In this document: piece by piece, positions 25,617 through 34,427 of the stretch
Layout of the letters: every line of letters begins with the position of its first letter
Position numbering within the stretch: position 1 is the first letter of the stretch
Assembly: GCF_035917275.1 (NCBI RefSeq)
Contig: NZ_CP108508.1
Location: 3,286,001-3,350,000 of the forward strand
DNA length: 64,000 nt
Direction: 5' to 3'
Source of the DNA: Streptomyces sp. NBC_01237
GTDB lineage: Bacteria > Actinomycetota > Actinomycetes > Streptomycetales > Streptomycetaceae
Translations under genes and position numbers: made by a program
Notes under the pieces: model-generated
Database searches by the model: none
The model's input: the letters and a program-made list of their open reading frames with translations, nothing else
Told to the model about the DNA's origin: nothing

Positions 25617-26990
25617 GTGACGACAGCTACCGCGGGGGGCGCCGGAGCGGCGTCCCCCGCCGACAAGAGTCCACACATCCCCCCACCGGACAAACCCCGC
25701 CGGAGCGTGACCGGTACCCGCAAGCTCCTCGCGGCGGCGTTCCTGCTGCCCGCCCTGGTGCTGCTCGGCGCGCTCGTGGTCTATCCGATCGTGTACTCCG
25801 TCTACCGGTCGTTCTTCGACCAAGCGGGCACGGCGTTCGCCGGTTTCGACAACTACAAGGCGCTGTTCACGGACGGCACCATCCGCACGGCGGTGAAGAA
25901 CAACGCGATCTGGGTCGTGCTCGCCCCGACGGTCTCCACCGCGCTGGGCCTGATCTTCGCGGTGCTGACCGAGCGCATCCGCTGGGGCACGGCGTTCAAG
26001 CTGATCGTCTTCATGCCGATGGCGATCTCGATGCTCGCCGCGGGCATCATCTTCCGCCTGGTGTACGACCAGGCCCCGGAGCGCGGTGTCGCCAACGCCG
26101 TCTGGGTCGGAGTGCACGACACGTTCAACGAGTCGGCGGGCTTCCCGAAGGCGCATCCGCTGCCCGTGCATCCGCTGAAGCCGGGCGGCGCCGGATCGTT
26201 CATCACGAAGGACCCGGTACGGGCGGGGCAGCCGGCGATGCTGCCGCTGGTCGGCGTGGCCCCGGCGAAGATGCCGGGCGACGCACAGCCCGCGAAGGCG
26301 CCCACGGCGTCGGGCGGGGAGATCACCGGAACCGCCTGGCTGGACTTCACCCGGGGCGGCGGCGGCAAACCCAATGTCGTCGACCCGAAGGAGCTCGGCC
26401 TCAAGGGCATCAAGGTCGAAGCGGTCAAGGACGGCAAGGTCGTCGCCACCGCGACGGCCGGGGCGAACGGCGTGTTCACACTGCCCGCCTCGGCCGACGG
26501 AGCCCAACTCCGGCTCCCGGCCGACAACTTCAGGGAGCCGTACAACGGTGTCGACTGGCTCGGCCCGTCCCTGGTGACGCCCGGGATCATCGGCAGCTAC
26601 GTATGGATGTGGGCCGGGTTCGCGATGGTGCTCATCGCCGCGGGCCTGGCGGGACTGCCGCGTGAACTCCTCGAAGCGGCGCGGGTGGACGGCGCCAACG
26701 AGTGGCAGGTGTTCCGCCGGATCACCGTGCCGATGCTCGCCCCGGTCCTCGCGGTGGTGCTGGTCACGCTGATGATCAACGTCCTGAAGGTCTTCGACCT
26801 GGTCTTCATCATCGCGCCGGGCTCCTCCCAGGACGACGCGAATGTGCTGGCGCTCCAGCTGTACCGGTCCTCGTTCGGCACGGACGCGGACCTGGGCATC
26901 GGCAGCGCCATCGCCGTACTGCTGTTGCTGCTGGTCATCCCGGTGATGCTGTTCAATATCCGCCGGATACGGAAGGAGGGGCGCCGATGA
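25617..26990 (+). CDS. Sugar ABC permease 1 with inserted extracellular domain
   Basis: MalF-type permease of 457 aa starting at GTG 25617, four bases after the lipoprotein stop. Helices lie at about 36-64, 95-118, 127-150, 320-346, 373-400 and 428-447; the EAA loop LLEAARVDGANEWQVFRRI is at about 351-369. Between helices 3 and 4 sits an insert of about 150 residues (165-315) whose second half (235-305, ITGTAWLDF ... TATAGANGVFTLP) looks like a carboxypeptidase-regulatory/SdrB-like beta sandwich. This would face the outside, near the binding protein. The rest is normal. Confidence 0.87.
   Translation: MTTATAGGAGAASPADKSPHIPPPDKPRRSVTGTRKLLAAAFLLPALVLLGALVVYPIVYSVYRSFFDQAGTAFAGFDNYKALFTDGTIRTAVKNNAIWVVLAPTVSTALGLIFAVLTERIRWGTAFKLIVFMPMAISMLAAGIIFRLVYDQAPERGVANAVWVGVHDTFNESAGFPKAHPLPVHPLKPGGAGSFITKDPVRAGQPAMLPLVGVAPAKMPGDAQPAKAPTASGGEITGTAWLDFTRGGGGKPNVVDPKELGLKGIKVEAVKDGKVVATATAGANGVFTLPASADGAQLRLPADNFREPYNGVDWLGPSLVTPGIIGSYVWMWAGFAMVLIAAGLAGLPRELLEAARVDGANEWQVFRRITVPMLAPVLAVVLVTLMINVLKVFDLVFIIAPGSSQDDANVLALQLYRSSFGTDADLGIGSAIAVLLLLLVIPVMLFNIRRIRKEGRR
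26954..26990. repeat. Copy 1 of a 37-bp direct repeat
   Basis: Identical to 27058-27094, 104 bp apart. This copy encodes the last codons of permease 1 (NIRRIRKEGRR) and its TGA, and contains GGAAGGAGG plus a following ATGA. Confidence 0.95.
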
Positions 26991-27057
26991 AGGGTCCGGT
27001 CGACCTGACACCGCCCCCCGGCCGGGGGTACGGGGGTTGTCCCCCGGGAGAACACAG

Positions 27058-27094
27058 CAATATCCGCCGGATACGGAAGGAGGGGCGCCGATGA
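27058..27094. repeat. Copy 2 of the 37-bp direct repeat
   Basis: Same 37 bases as 26954-26990. Here the sequence supplies the ribosome-binding site and the ATG (27091-27093) of permease 2. Between the copies lies a G/C palindrome-rich stretch (about 27010-27048). Confidence 0.95.
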
Positions 27095-27972
27095 GCGCGA
27101 CATCCTCTGCCGCGACGAAGAAGCAGTCCCTCGCCGCGCGGCTGGCGACGCGTGCGGGCGGTGGCGTCATGCGGGTCTTCCTCCTGCTGGTGGCCCTGTT
27201 CTGGCTGATGCCGACGATCGGCCTGCTGCTCTCCTCGCTGCGCGGGGCGGACGACATCGCGGCGACCGGCTGGTGGAAGGTCTTCACCGCCCCGTCCGAG
27301 ATGACCTTCGACAACTACCAGCGCCTGCTGGACAATTCGACGATCACCGACTCCCTGTTCAGCACGGTGATGATCACGGTCCCGTCCACCGTCCTGGTGG
27401 TGGTGATCGGCTCACTGGCCGGATACGCCTTCGCCTGGATGGACTTCCCCGGCCGCGACTGGTGGTTCCTGCTGGTCGTCGGGCTGCTGGTGGTGCCCGT
27501 ACAGGTCGCCCTGATCCCGGTGTCCGAGCTCTTCGGCACCATCGGGATCTTCGAGACGACCCTGGGCGTGGTCCTGTTCCACACGGCCTTCGGCCTGCCG
27601 TTCGCGATCTTCCTCCTGCGGAACTTCTTCGCGGAGATCCCGCGCGAACTGCTGGAGGCCGCACGGCTCGACGGAGCGGGTGAGATCCGGCTCTTCACCC
27701 GGGTCGTGATGCCGCTGGGCGGTCCGGCGATCGCCTCGCTCGGGATCTTCCAGTTCCTGTGGGTGTGGAACGACATGCTGGTCGCGCTGATCTTCGCGGA
27801 CTCCGATTCGCCACCGATCACCGTCGCCCTGCAACAGCAGGTACGCCAGTTCGGCAACAACATCGACGTGCTGGCGCCCGGCGCCTTCGTGTCGATGGTG
27901 ATCCCGCTGGCCGTGTTCTTCGCCTTCCAGCGGCAGTTCGTCTCCGGCGTCATGGCGGGCGCGGTCAAGTAA
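27091..27972 (+). CDS. Sugar ABC permease 2
   Basis: MalG-type permease of 293 aa with six helices and the EAA loop LLEAARLDGAGEIRLFTRV at about 188-206. It begins at ATG 27091 with GGAAGGAGG seven bases upstream. Partner of permease 1; together they form the channel for the sugar delivered by the lipoprotein at 24248. The C-terminal FQRQFVSGVMAGAVK is the usual family ending. Confidence 0.92.
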   Translation: MSATSSAATKKQSLAARLATRAGGGVMRVFLLLVALFWLMPTIGLLLSSLRGADDIAATGWWKVFTAPSEMTFDNYQRLLDNSTITDSLFSTVMITVPSTVLVVVIGSLAGYAFAWMDFPGRDWWFLLVVGLLVVPVQVALIPVSELFGTIGIFETTLGVVLFHTAFGLPFAIFLLRNFFAEIPRELLEAARLDGAGEIRLFTRVVMPLGGPAIASLGIFQFLWVWNDMLVALIFADSDSPPITVALQQQVRQFGNNIDVLAPGAFVSMVIPLAVFFAFQRQFVSGVMAGAVK

Positions 27973-28002
27973 CCTCCCCCGCACGGATGTACGTCAACAC
28001 CG

Positions 28003-28032
28003 AGCGGCCCGGTTCCCCGGAACCGGGCCGCT
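28003..28032. terminator. 14-bp stem-loop after the sugar importer operon
   Basis: agcggcccggttcc pairs with ggaaccgggccgct around a 2-base apex (a larger loop in practice), 31 bp after the permease 2 stop. Confidence 0.8.
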
Positions 28033-28134
28033 TCGCCGTGCACGTCCCCCGAATGCCGCGTATGGCGTAACCAGGTCACTCCTTCGGCCGTTTGCGGGCC
28101 ACCTGCAACCCCGCGAACGACCCCTGGATGTGTA

Positions 28135-30372
28135 GTGCCCCGGTTCAGTGTCATCGTGCCCGCGTACCGGGTCCAGGCGTATCTGCACGAGTGCCTGGAC
28201 TCCGTGCTGAACCAGTCCTTCAAGGACTACGAGATCATCGTGGTGGACGACTGCTCGCCGGACGGCTGCGGTCCGATCGCCGACGAGTACAGCGGCCGGG
28301 ACCACCGGGTCACCGCGCTCCATCTGCCCCGCAACGCCGGTCTGGGCCCGGCCCGCAACGCCGGTGTCTCCCGGGCCACCGGGGACTACCTGCTCTTCCT
28401 CGACGGCGACGACACGCTCGAACCGGAGTCCTTGCAGGCCATCGCCGACCGGCTCGACGCGACCGGCGGGCCCGATGTGCTGGTCTACGACTACGCACGT
28501 ACGTACTGGTCGGGCGAGCGCGTCCGCAACGCGTACCCCGCCCCCCTCGCCGAGTGCGGCCCCGCCACCTTCCGGCTCGCCGACCGCCCCGAGCTGCTCA
28601 AGGTCCTGATGGTGGTCTGGAACAAGGCGTACCGCCGTGAGTTCGTCCGGGCGCAGGGCTTCACCTTCCCGCCCGGCTACTACGAGGACACGCCCTGGAC
28701 CTATCCGGTGCTGATGGCCGCCGGGTCGATCGCGGTCCTGGACCGGATCTGCGTCTCCTACCGGCAGCGGCGCCGCGGCAACATCCTCTCCACCACCAGC
28801 GAGCGGCACTTCGACGTCTTCGACCAGTACGACCGGGTCTTCGCGTTCATCGACGCGCGCCCCGAACTCGCCGTGTGGCGGCCGGCGATGTTCCGCCGGA
28901 TGCTCGACCACTTCTCCACGCTGTTCACCTCGCACGGCAGGCTGCCGCGCGGCAGCCGCGCCGCGTTCTTCCGCCGCGCCCGCGAGCACTGCCACCGCTA
29001 CCGGGCCCCCGGCGCCCCCGTCCCGCTCCGCGCCCGGCTGCGGCACGGCCTGTTTAGGCTCGGCGCCCACCGCACGTACCGGACGCTGTGGGCGGCACAG
29101 CGGCTGCACGGCAGGCTGCGGCGGGGCTCGGCGGCCGTGCGCCGGGTGGTGCGCGGGGCCGTGCTCCAGGCGCACTACCGCGTCCAGCTCCGGCTGCCGG
29201 TCCGGTCCCGGGACGCGGTGTTCGCCGCGTACTGGCACCGTGGCTACGCGTGCAGCCCGGCCGCCATCGAGGCGAAGGCCCGCGAGCTGGTCCCGGGGCT
29301 GCGGACCGCCTGGATCTGCCGTCCCGCGGACGCCCACACCGTGCCGACCGCCACCCGCCGGCTCACCCCGGGCACCTTCGGCTACTGGACGGCCCTCGCC
29401 CGCTCCAAGTACCTGGTGAACAACGTCAACTTCGACCGGCGGCTGGTGAAGCGGCGCGGCCAGATCCTGCTCCAGACCCACCACGGGACCCCGCTGAAGA
29501 CCATGGGCACCGATCTCCTGGACCGTCCGGCGGCGGCCCGTGACACGGACTTCGAGCAGCTGCTGCGCAACACCGACAAGTGGGACTTCTCCCTGTCGGC
29601 CAACCGGCACTCCACGCTCGTGTGGGAGCGGACCTACCCGTCCGCGTACACGACGCTGGAGTACGGCTCCCCGCGCAACGACGTCTACCACCGTACGAGC
29701 GCGTCCCAGGTGGCCCGGCTGCGCGAGTCGCTGTCCATCCCGGCCGGCAGCACGGCCCTCCTGTACGCCCCGACGCACCGCGACTACCGGCGCGCCCAGC
29801 ACCCCGCCCTCGACCTGGAACGGCTCCTGCGGGTCCTGGGCCCGCAGTTCGTGATCCTGACCCGCTCGCACTATCTGTACGGCCCCGCCCCGGCGGGCAG
29901 CCGTACCGCGCATCCCCGGATCATCGACGTCACCGGCCACCCGTCGGTCGAGACGCTCGCCCTCGCCTCGGACGCGCTCCTCACGGACTACTCGTCGCTG
30001 ATGTTCGACTACGTCAATCTGGACCGGCCGGTCGTCATCCATCTCGACGACAGCCAGGCGTACGAGGCGGCCCGCGGCACCTACTTCGACCTGCCCTCCT
30101 TCCCGCCCGGCACCGTGGCGCACAGCCAGGACGAGCTGTTCGACACCTTCTCCACGGACCACTGGCGCGGTGCCCGCGCCGCGGAGCTGCGGGCGGCCTT
30201 CCGGGCGAGGTTCTGTCCGTACGACGACGGGTACGCCGCCGAGCGGGTGGTGCGGCGGGTCTTCCTGGGCGAGACGGCCGGGCTGCCGCTGCCGGTACCG
30301 GTCAAGCAGCGGCGGCCCGCGAGCCGGGGCGTGCCCGCGCAGGGGACGGCCCGGGAGTTCCTCAGCAACTGA
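28135..30372 (+). CDS. GT2 glycosyltransferase fused to CDP-glycerol glycerophosphotransferase
   Basis: Bifunctional wall-polymer enzyme of 745 aa. The N-terminal GT2 domain (about 1-230) shows FSVIVPAYR, VVDDCSPDG and the metal-binding LFLDGDD; a basic helical linker follows (about 270-345). The C-terminal TagF/TarF-like GT-B domain (about 350-700) carries THHGTPLKTMG (about 446), GSPRND, LYAPTHRDY and TDYSSLMFDY (about 614). GTG start at 28135. Teichoic-acid enzymes of this type transfer glycerol- or sugar-phosphate units from CDP-linked donors. Both active sites look intact. It lies convergent with the GT4 gene and opens the cluster. Confidence 0.87.
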   Translation: MPRFSVIVPAYRVQAYLHECLDSVLNQSFKDYEIIVVDDCSPDGCGPIADEYSGRDHRVTALHLPRNAGLGPARNAGVSRATGDYLLFLDGDDTLEPESLQAIADRLDATGGPDVLVYDYARTYWSGERVRNAYPAPLAECGPATFRLADRPELLKVLMVVWNKAYRREFVRAQGFTFPPGYYEDTPWTYPVLMAAGSIAVLDRICVSYRQRRRGNILSTTSERHFDVFDQYDRVFAFIDARPELAVWRPAMFRRMLDHFSTLFTSHGRLPRGSRAAFFRRAREHCHRYRAPGAPVPLRARLRHGLFRLGAHRTYRTLWAAQRLHGRLRRGSAAVRRVVRGAVLQAHYRVQLRLPVRSRDAVFAAYWHRGYACSPAAIEAKARELVPGLRTAWICRPADAHTVPTATRRLTPGTFGYWTALARSKYLVNNVNFDRRLVKRRGQILLQTHHGTPLKTMGTDLLDRPAAARDTDFEQLLRNTDKWDFSLSANRHSTLVWERTYPSAYTTLEYGSPRNDVYHRTSASQVARLRESLSIPAGSTALLYAPTHRDYRRAQHPALDLERLLRVLGPQFVILTRSHYLYGPAPAGSRTAHPRIIDVTGHPSVETLALASDALLTDYSSLMFDYVNLDRPVVIHLDDSQAYEAARGTYFDLPSFPPGTVAHSQDELFDTFSTDHWRGARAAELRAAFRARFCPYDDGYAAERVVRRVFLGETAGLPLPVPVKQRRPASRGVPAQGTAREFLSN

Positions 30373-30423
30373 GGGCGGGCCCGCGACCCCGCCGGGTTCC
30401 CTCCGGCGGCTCCTCCCGGTGCC

Positions 30424-31566
30424 TCAGCGCTCCAGGAACGCGAACAGCTCCTCCCAGCGCCGTAGGATCTCCGTCTCGGAGAACCGCTGCACATTGACCC
30501 TCGCCCGATTGCCCATCGCGTCCCGCAGCCGCGGGTTCCCGGTCAGCCGCAGCAGCCGGTCCGCGAGTCCGGCGCTGTCCCCGGCGGGCGCCAGCAGCCC
30601 GTCCTCACCGTCCCGGACGATCTCGCGCACCCCGGGCGCGCAGTCGAACGCGGCACACGGCACCCCGCTCGCCATCGCCTCCAGCAGCGCCAGCGGAAAG
30701 CCCTCGCCGCGCGAGGACTGGACGAAGACGGAGGCGTCCGCGAGGGCGCCCGCCACATCGTCCGTGCGGCCCATCCAGTGCACGGAGCCGTCCAGCTCCA
30801 ACGCCGTGCACTGCGCCTTCAGCTCGGCCTCGTCCTCGCCCGCGCCGTACACGCGCAGCTGCCAGTCGGGGCGTTCGGGGGCGACCAGGGCCCAGGCGTC
30901 CAGGAGCATGTCGATGCCCTTCTGGTCGCAGAGCCTGCCGATGCTCGCCACGGTCCTGGCACTGCGCGGGGACGGCACCTCGGGCAGGGCGGACAGGGCG
31001 TTGGGCAGGAAACCGACGTTGTTCATGCCCTCGCCCGCCCAGATGTCGGCGTCCTCCTCGGTGAGGACGAGCCAGTGGTCGAGGTCGCTGTAGTGCTTCT
31101 TGATCCAGCGGTAGCGGTGGCTCGCGCGGGAGTAGTCGTAGGACTCGTGGCTCATCCCGATCACCCGCAGCCCGGTGGTGTCGGCCTCGCCGACCCATTC
31201 CATCGCCCATACCTGGGTGACGATCACCACGGCGCCGGGCCGTGCGGTGCGGAACAGCTCCGAGAGCCGCCGCACCGCGCGCCGCTTCTCGGCCGCCCGC
31301 ACCGCTTCCCTCCGCCGGGACGGGAGCCGGAAGCGGTCCCTGACACCCCGGGGCGTCCAGGGGGTCGGCGGGTGGGCCGGGTACAGGGCGGTGACCGGGT
31401 AGTCGGGCGGCGTGGGCAGGGCCATCCGCAGCTCGGAGGCGTGGATGCCGACGGTGTGCACCCGGTGGCCCTGGCGGGCGAGGAGCCGGGCCGTCTGGTG
31501 CATCCAGCCGGTGACCCCGCCGAGTTCGTCGGTGCTGTTGGAGACGATGAAGACGTCGCGGCTCAT
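30424..31566 (-). CDS. GT4-family glycosyltransferase
   Basis: Retaining GT-B glycosyltransferase of 380 aa. The N-terminal acceptor half shows SNSTDELGGVTGWM, and the C-terminal nucleotide-sugar half shows SIGRLCDQKGIDMLL and the E-x7-E motif in RGEGFPLALLEAMASG. It probably adds a sugar to the wall polymer. Its ATG at 31564-31566 overlaps the stop of the upstream phosphotransferase gene (ATGA), with GGAGG nearby, so it is the last gene of a tightly coupled three-gene operon. Confidence 0.88.
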   Translation of the reverse strand: MSRDVFIVSNSTDELGGVTGWMHQTARLLARQGHRVHTVGIHASELRMALPTPPDYPVTALYPAHPPTPWTPRGVRDRFRLPSRRREAVRAAEKRRAVRRLSELFRTARPGAVVIVTQVWAMEWVGEADTTGLRVIGMSHESYDYSRASHRYRWIKKHYSDLDHWLVLTEEDADIWAGEGMNNVGFLPNALSALPEVPSPRSARTVASIGRLCDQKGIDMLLDAWALVAPERPDWQLRVYGAGEDEAELKAQCTALELDGSVHWMGRTDDVAGALADASVFVQSSRGEGFPLALLEAMASGVPCAAFDCAPGVREIVRDGEDGLLAPAGDSAGLADRLLRLTGNPRLRDAMGNRARVNVQRFSETEILRRWEELFAFLER

Positions 31567-34427
31567 CGACCGGCCTCCTGGTGGCTCGTGGCGTACCGGG
31601 CGAACACCCGGCGGACGACCTGCCGGGCCGCGTCGCCCAGGTCGTGGCCGCCGAACTCGGCGGCGAAGGCGCTCCGCGCCCCGGCGTACTCCGTGTCGGT
31701 CTCCTTCAGGTTCGCCAGTACGGCGAAGAGGTCGTCCTCCGTCTCCGTCACCGGACCCGGCGCCTTCCTCCGGAGGTCGAAGTAGCTGCCCCGGGTGGCC
31801 GCGTAGGTGTCGAGGTCGGGGGCGAACAGGACGACCGGCCGGTCGAGCAGCACGAAGTCGAACATGATCGACGAGTAGTCGGTGATCAGCACATCCGCGA
31901 GCGCGAGGAGTTCGCCGGTGTCGTGATGGCGCGAGACATCCACCACGGTGCCGGGCGGGCAGCCGGGTAGCTTCGCGGCCTCCAGGTAGTGCGCCCGTAC
32001 GAGCAGGGTGTACTCGTCGCCGAAGCGCTCGGCGAACCGTGCGACGTCCAACGGCAGGCGACGCCTCCGGTACGTTCCGGGGCCGCCCCGGAAGGTCGGC
32101 GCGTACAGGATGACCTTCTTGTGGTCGGGCAGCCCGAGCGCCTCGGCGAGCGGCGGGCGCGGCAGCCTCCCCCCGGCCTCGTCGCGGGCCCGTGCCGCGA
32201 ACAGGGCGTCGTTGCGCGGGTAGCCGGTCCGCAGCAGCCGCTCCTCGGGAAGCCGGTAGGCGCGGGCCAGGGTGCGCACATCGTGCTCGGAGCGGACGAG
32301 GAAGTGGTCGAAGCGGTGCACGGCCTGCTGGAGCCGGTGGCGCAGCGGTGCGTTCTGCATCCGTACGCGGGTCTCGTCGAAGCCCATGCGCTTGTACGCG
32401 GAGCCGTGCCAGGTCTGGAGGTACGTGGTGCGGGCGGGCTTGCGCAGATGCTGCGGGAACCCCTGGTTGTCGACCCAGTACTCGGCACGGGCGAGCGCCC
32501 ACAGATACCGCCACGACCAGCGCCGCACGAGCCGCGCGTCGCCCGGGAAGCCGGTCGGGGAGTCCTCGTAGGACCAGATGGAGCGCAGCCTCAGTCCCTG
32601 TCTGCGGATCTCCTCGTGGAGGGCGCGCGGGCTGTCGCCGTAGCACTTGCCCATGTGGCTCTCGAAGACGACCGACCCCCTGCGCATCGGCAGACGGCAG
32701 AGCCAGGTGTTGTAGACGGGGGCCTTGAATCCCCGCGAGCGGTAGCGGTCGAGCCGCTTGCGCAGGGCGCGCCGGAGGAGCTTCGCGTTGCGGGCGGGGC
32801 GGAAGTGCGTGGCGTAGTGGACCAGGTGGCGCAGCAGACGGGCGGGGCGGCGGCGGGCGAGGAGCCGGAGTGCCAGGTGGTCCTTGAGCGTGATGTAGGG
32901 CTGCCAGGTGTCCCCGGCGAGGCGGCCGAGCCGGGGTCGGGCGGGGAGACGGCCGGTGCCGTCCGCCCCGTCCACGAGGTCCTGCGGGGCGAAGAGGTCG
33001 CTGACGGACCGCGCGCCACCCGCCTCCACGGTCATCCGGGCGTCCCACACCGTGTCGCGTGCGCCGAACGGCCGCAGGACCCCGGTCAGGTCCGCGCGGG
33101 TCCGCCAGACGATCCCGGTGGCCTCGCGCCGCAGCTCGTCGACGGGGAGGACGAAGGCACGGAAGCCGTCCCGTACCCGGAACTCCAGCCGGGCCGTGAG
33201 GGGAAGTCCGGGGTCGGGGCCGGCGTGCGCGGGCAGCACGAGGTGCCCTTCGAGCAACAGGTGACCCGCGTCGGGGCTGCACCGGGTGAGCCGGTTCATG
33301 AGGCGGAGTTCACCGAACGCCCGGTGCTGGTGGCCGAGTTCACTGACATCGACGCTCACGGCCCCGGGCGTCTGGTCCGGGCCCGTGTCGGCCGTGTCCG
33401 CGGCGGGGAGCTTCCAGTGCACCCGCCCGTCCTCGCCCGCGGTGAGCGGGGCGGCCACCGTGCCGGGTCGGCTCAGCGCGTACGCCGCGGTGAGCAGACC
33501 CTCCGCGTCTCCCCGTGCCAGCAGATGTACGGCGACCTGTTCGAGCGGTGGCAGGCCCGTCGGCACCGGGCCGGTCAGGGCACGGGCGGCGGCCGAGGCG
33601 ACCCGCTCCCGCTCGCCGGCCCGCAGTCGCGGGAACGTCCGCACCAGCGGCACCAGATGGTCGCGTGCGAAGGCCCGCTCCCGCTCCTCCCGCAACCCGT
33701 GCAGACCCCACCCCGCCAGCAGGTCGCCGACGCGGCGGTGCGCCCGCACCACCGCGGCGATGTCCCGGCCCCGGTCGGGCGCGGCCCGCCCGGTCACGAT
33801 CATCCGGCGGACGAGGGCGATCCGGCCCACCGAGGCGGCGGCCGCCGGGCCGAAGAGCACCTCGCTGTGGCCGAGGTCCTCCTCGTACCGCAGACCGTGC
33901 CGCTCCACGGCCTCCCGCCGCAGGCAGAAGCCGGTCACCAGCGCGTCCCTGACGGTCAGTTCGGGTGCCTCGGTGAAACGTCCGACGGTGCGGGAGCGCT
34001 CGTACAACGCCTCCTGCCAGGGCGGCTCCTGCTCCTTGCCGCCCTCCGCGGTGATCCGGCTCCAGCGCCCGGCGACCAGATCGGCGCGGGTGCGCTCACC
34101 GGCCTCCCACAGATTGCGGCAGGCGTGCCGCTGGAGCTGTTCGCCCGTACCGAGCACCAGGACGTACCGGCCACAGGCCGCGTCCAGACCGGCGTTGCGC
34201 AGCGCCCCGGGGGTGCGCTCCCCCGGTTCGGCGACGATCGTCCGGACCCGGCCCGCCGCGCTCGCGGCCAGCGCCCCGGCGGCGGCACGGGAGGCGGCGT
34301 CGCCGTCCGCCGCGAGGACCACGACGGCCTCGCAGGCACGCAGGGACTGGCCGAGCACGGACTCCACGGAGGACCGCAGCGCCGCTGTCCCGCCGCCCTC
34401 GGTGACCACACAGCTGAAGTCGCTCAC
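31563..34427 (-). CDS. CDP-glycerol glycerophosphotransferase with degenerate GT2 domain
   Basis: Wall-polymer enzyme of 954 aa. The N-terminal ~200 residues keep the GT2 outline (SVESVLGQSLRACEAVVVL, TPGALRNAGLDAACGRYVLVL) but the DxD metal motif is replaced by GTGE, so this half is probably not catalytic. A beta-rich middle (about 340-520) follows, then the TagF-like domain with TWHGSAYKRMG (about 669; Ser in place of the usual Thr-Pro), TGYPRND, LYAPTFRGG and TDYSSIMFDF (about 844). Coupled by ATGA overlaps to genes on both sides. Confidence 0.85.
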   Translation of the reverse strand: MSDFSCVVTEGGGTAALRSSVESVLGQSLRACEAVVVLAADGDAASRAAAGALAASAAGRVRTIVAEPGERTPGALRNAGLDAACGRYVLVLGTGEQLQRHACRNLWEAGERTRADLVAGRWSRITAEGGKEQEPPWQEALYERSRTVGRFTEAPELTVRDALVTGFCLRREAVERHGLRYEEDLGHSEVLFGPAAAASVGRIALVRRMIVTGRAAPDRGRDIAAVVRAHRRVGDLLAGWGLHGLREERERAFARDHLVPLVRTFPRLRAGERERVASAAARALTGPVPTGLPPLEQVAVHLLARGDAEGLLTAAYALSRPGTVAAPLTAGEDGRVHWKLPAADTADTGPDQTPGAVSVDVSELGHQHRAFGELRLMNRLTRCSPDAGHLLLEGHLVLPAHAGPDPGLPLTARLEFRVRDGFRAFVLPVDELRREATGIVWRTRADLTGVLRPFGARDTVWDARMTVEAGGARSVSDLFAPQDLVDGADGTGRLPARPRLGRLAGDTWQPYITLKDHLALRLLARRRPARLLRHLVHYATHFRPARNAKLLRRALRKRLDRYRSRGFKAPVYNTWLCRLPMRRGSVVFESHMGKCYGDSPRALHEEIRRQGLRLRSIWSYEDSPTGFPGDARLVRRWSWRYLWALARAEYWVDNQGFPQHLRKPARTTYLQTWHGSAYKRMGFDETRVRMQNAPLRHRLQQAVHRFDHFLVRSEHDVRTLARAYRLPEERLLRTGYPRNDALFAARARDEAGGRLPRPPLAEALGLPDHKKVILYAPTFRGGPGTYRRRRLPLDVARFAERFGDEYTLLVRAHYLEAAKLPGCPPGTVVDVSRHHDTGELLALADVLITDYSSIMFDFVLLDRPVVLFAPDLDTYAATRGSYFDLRRKAPGPVTETEDDLFAVLANLKETDTEYAGARSAFAAEFGGHDLGDAARQVVRRVFARYATSHQEAGR

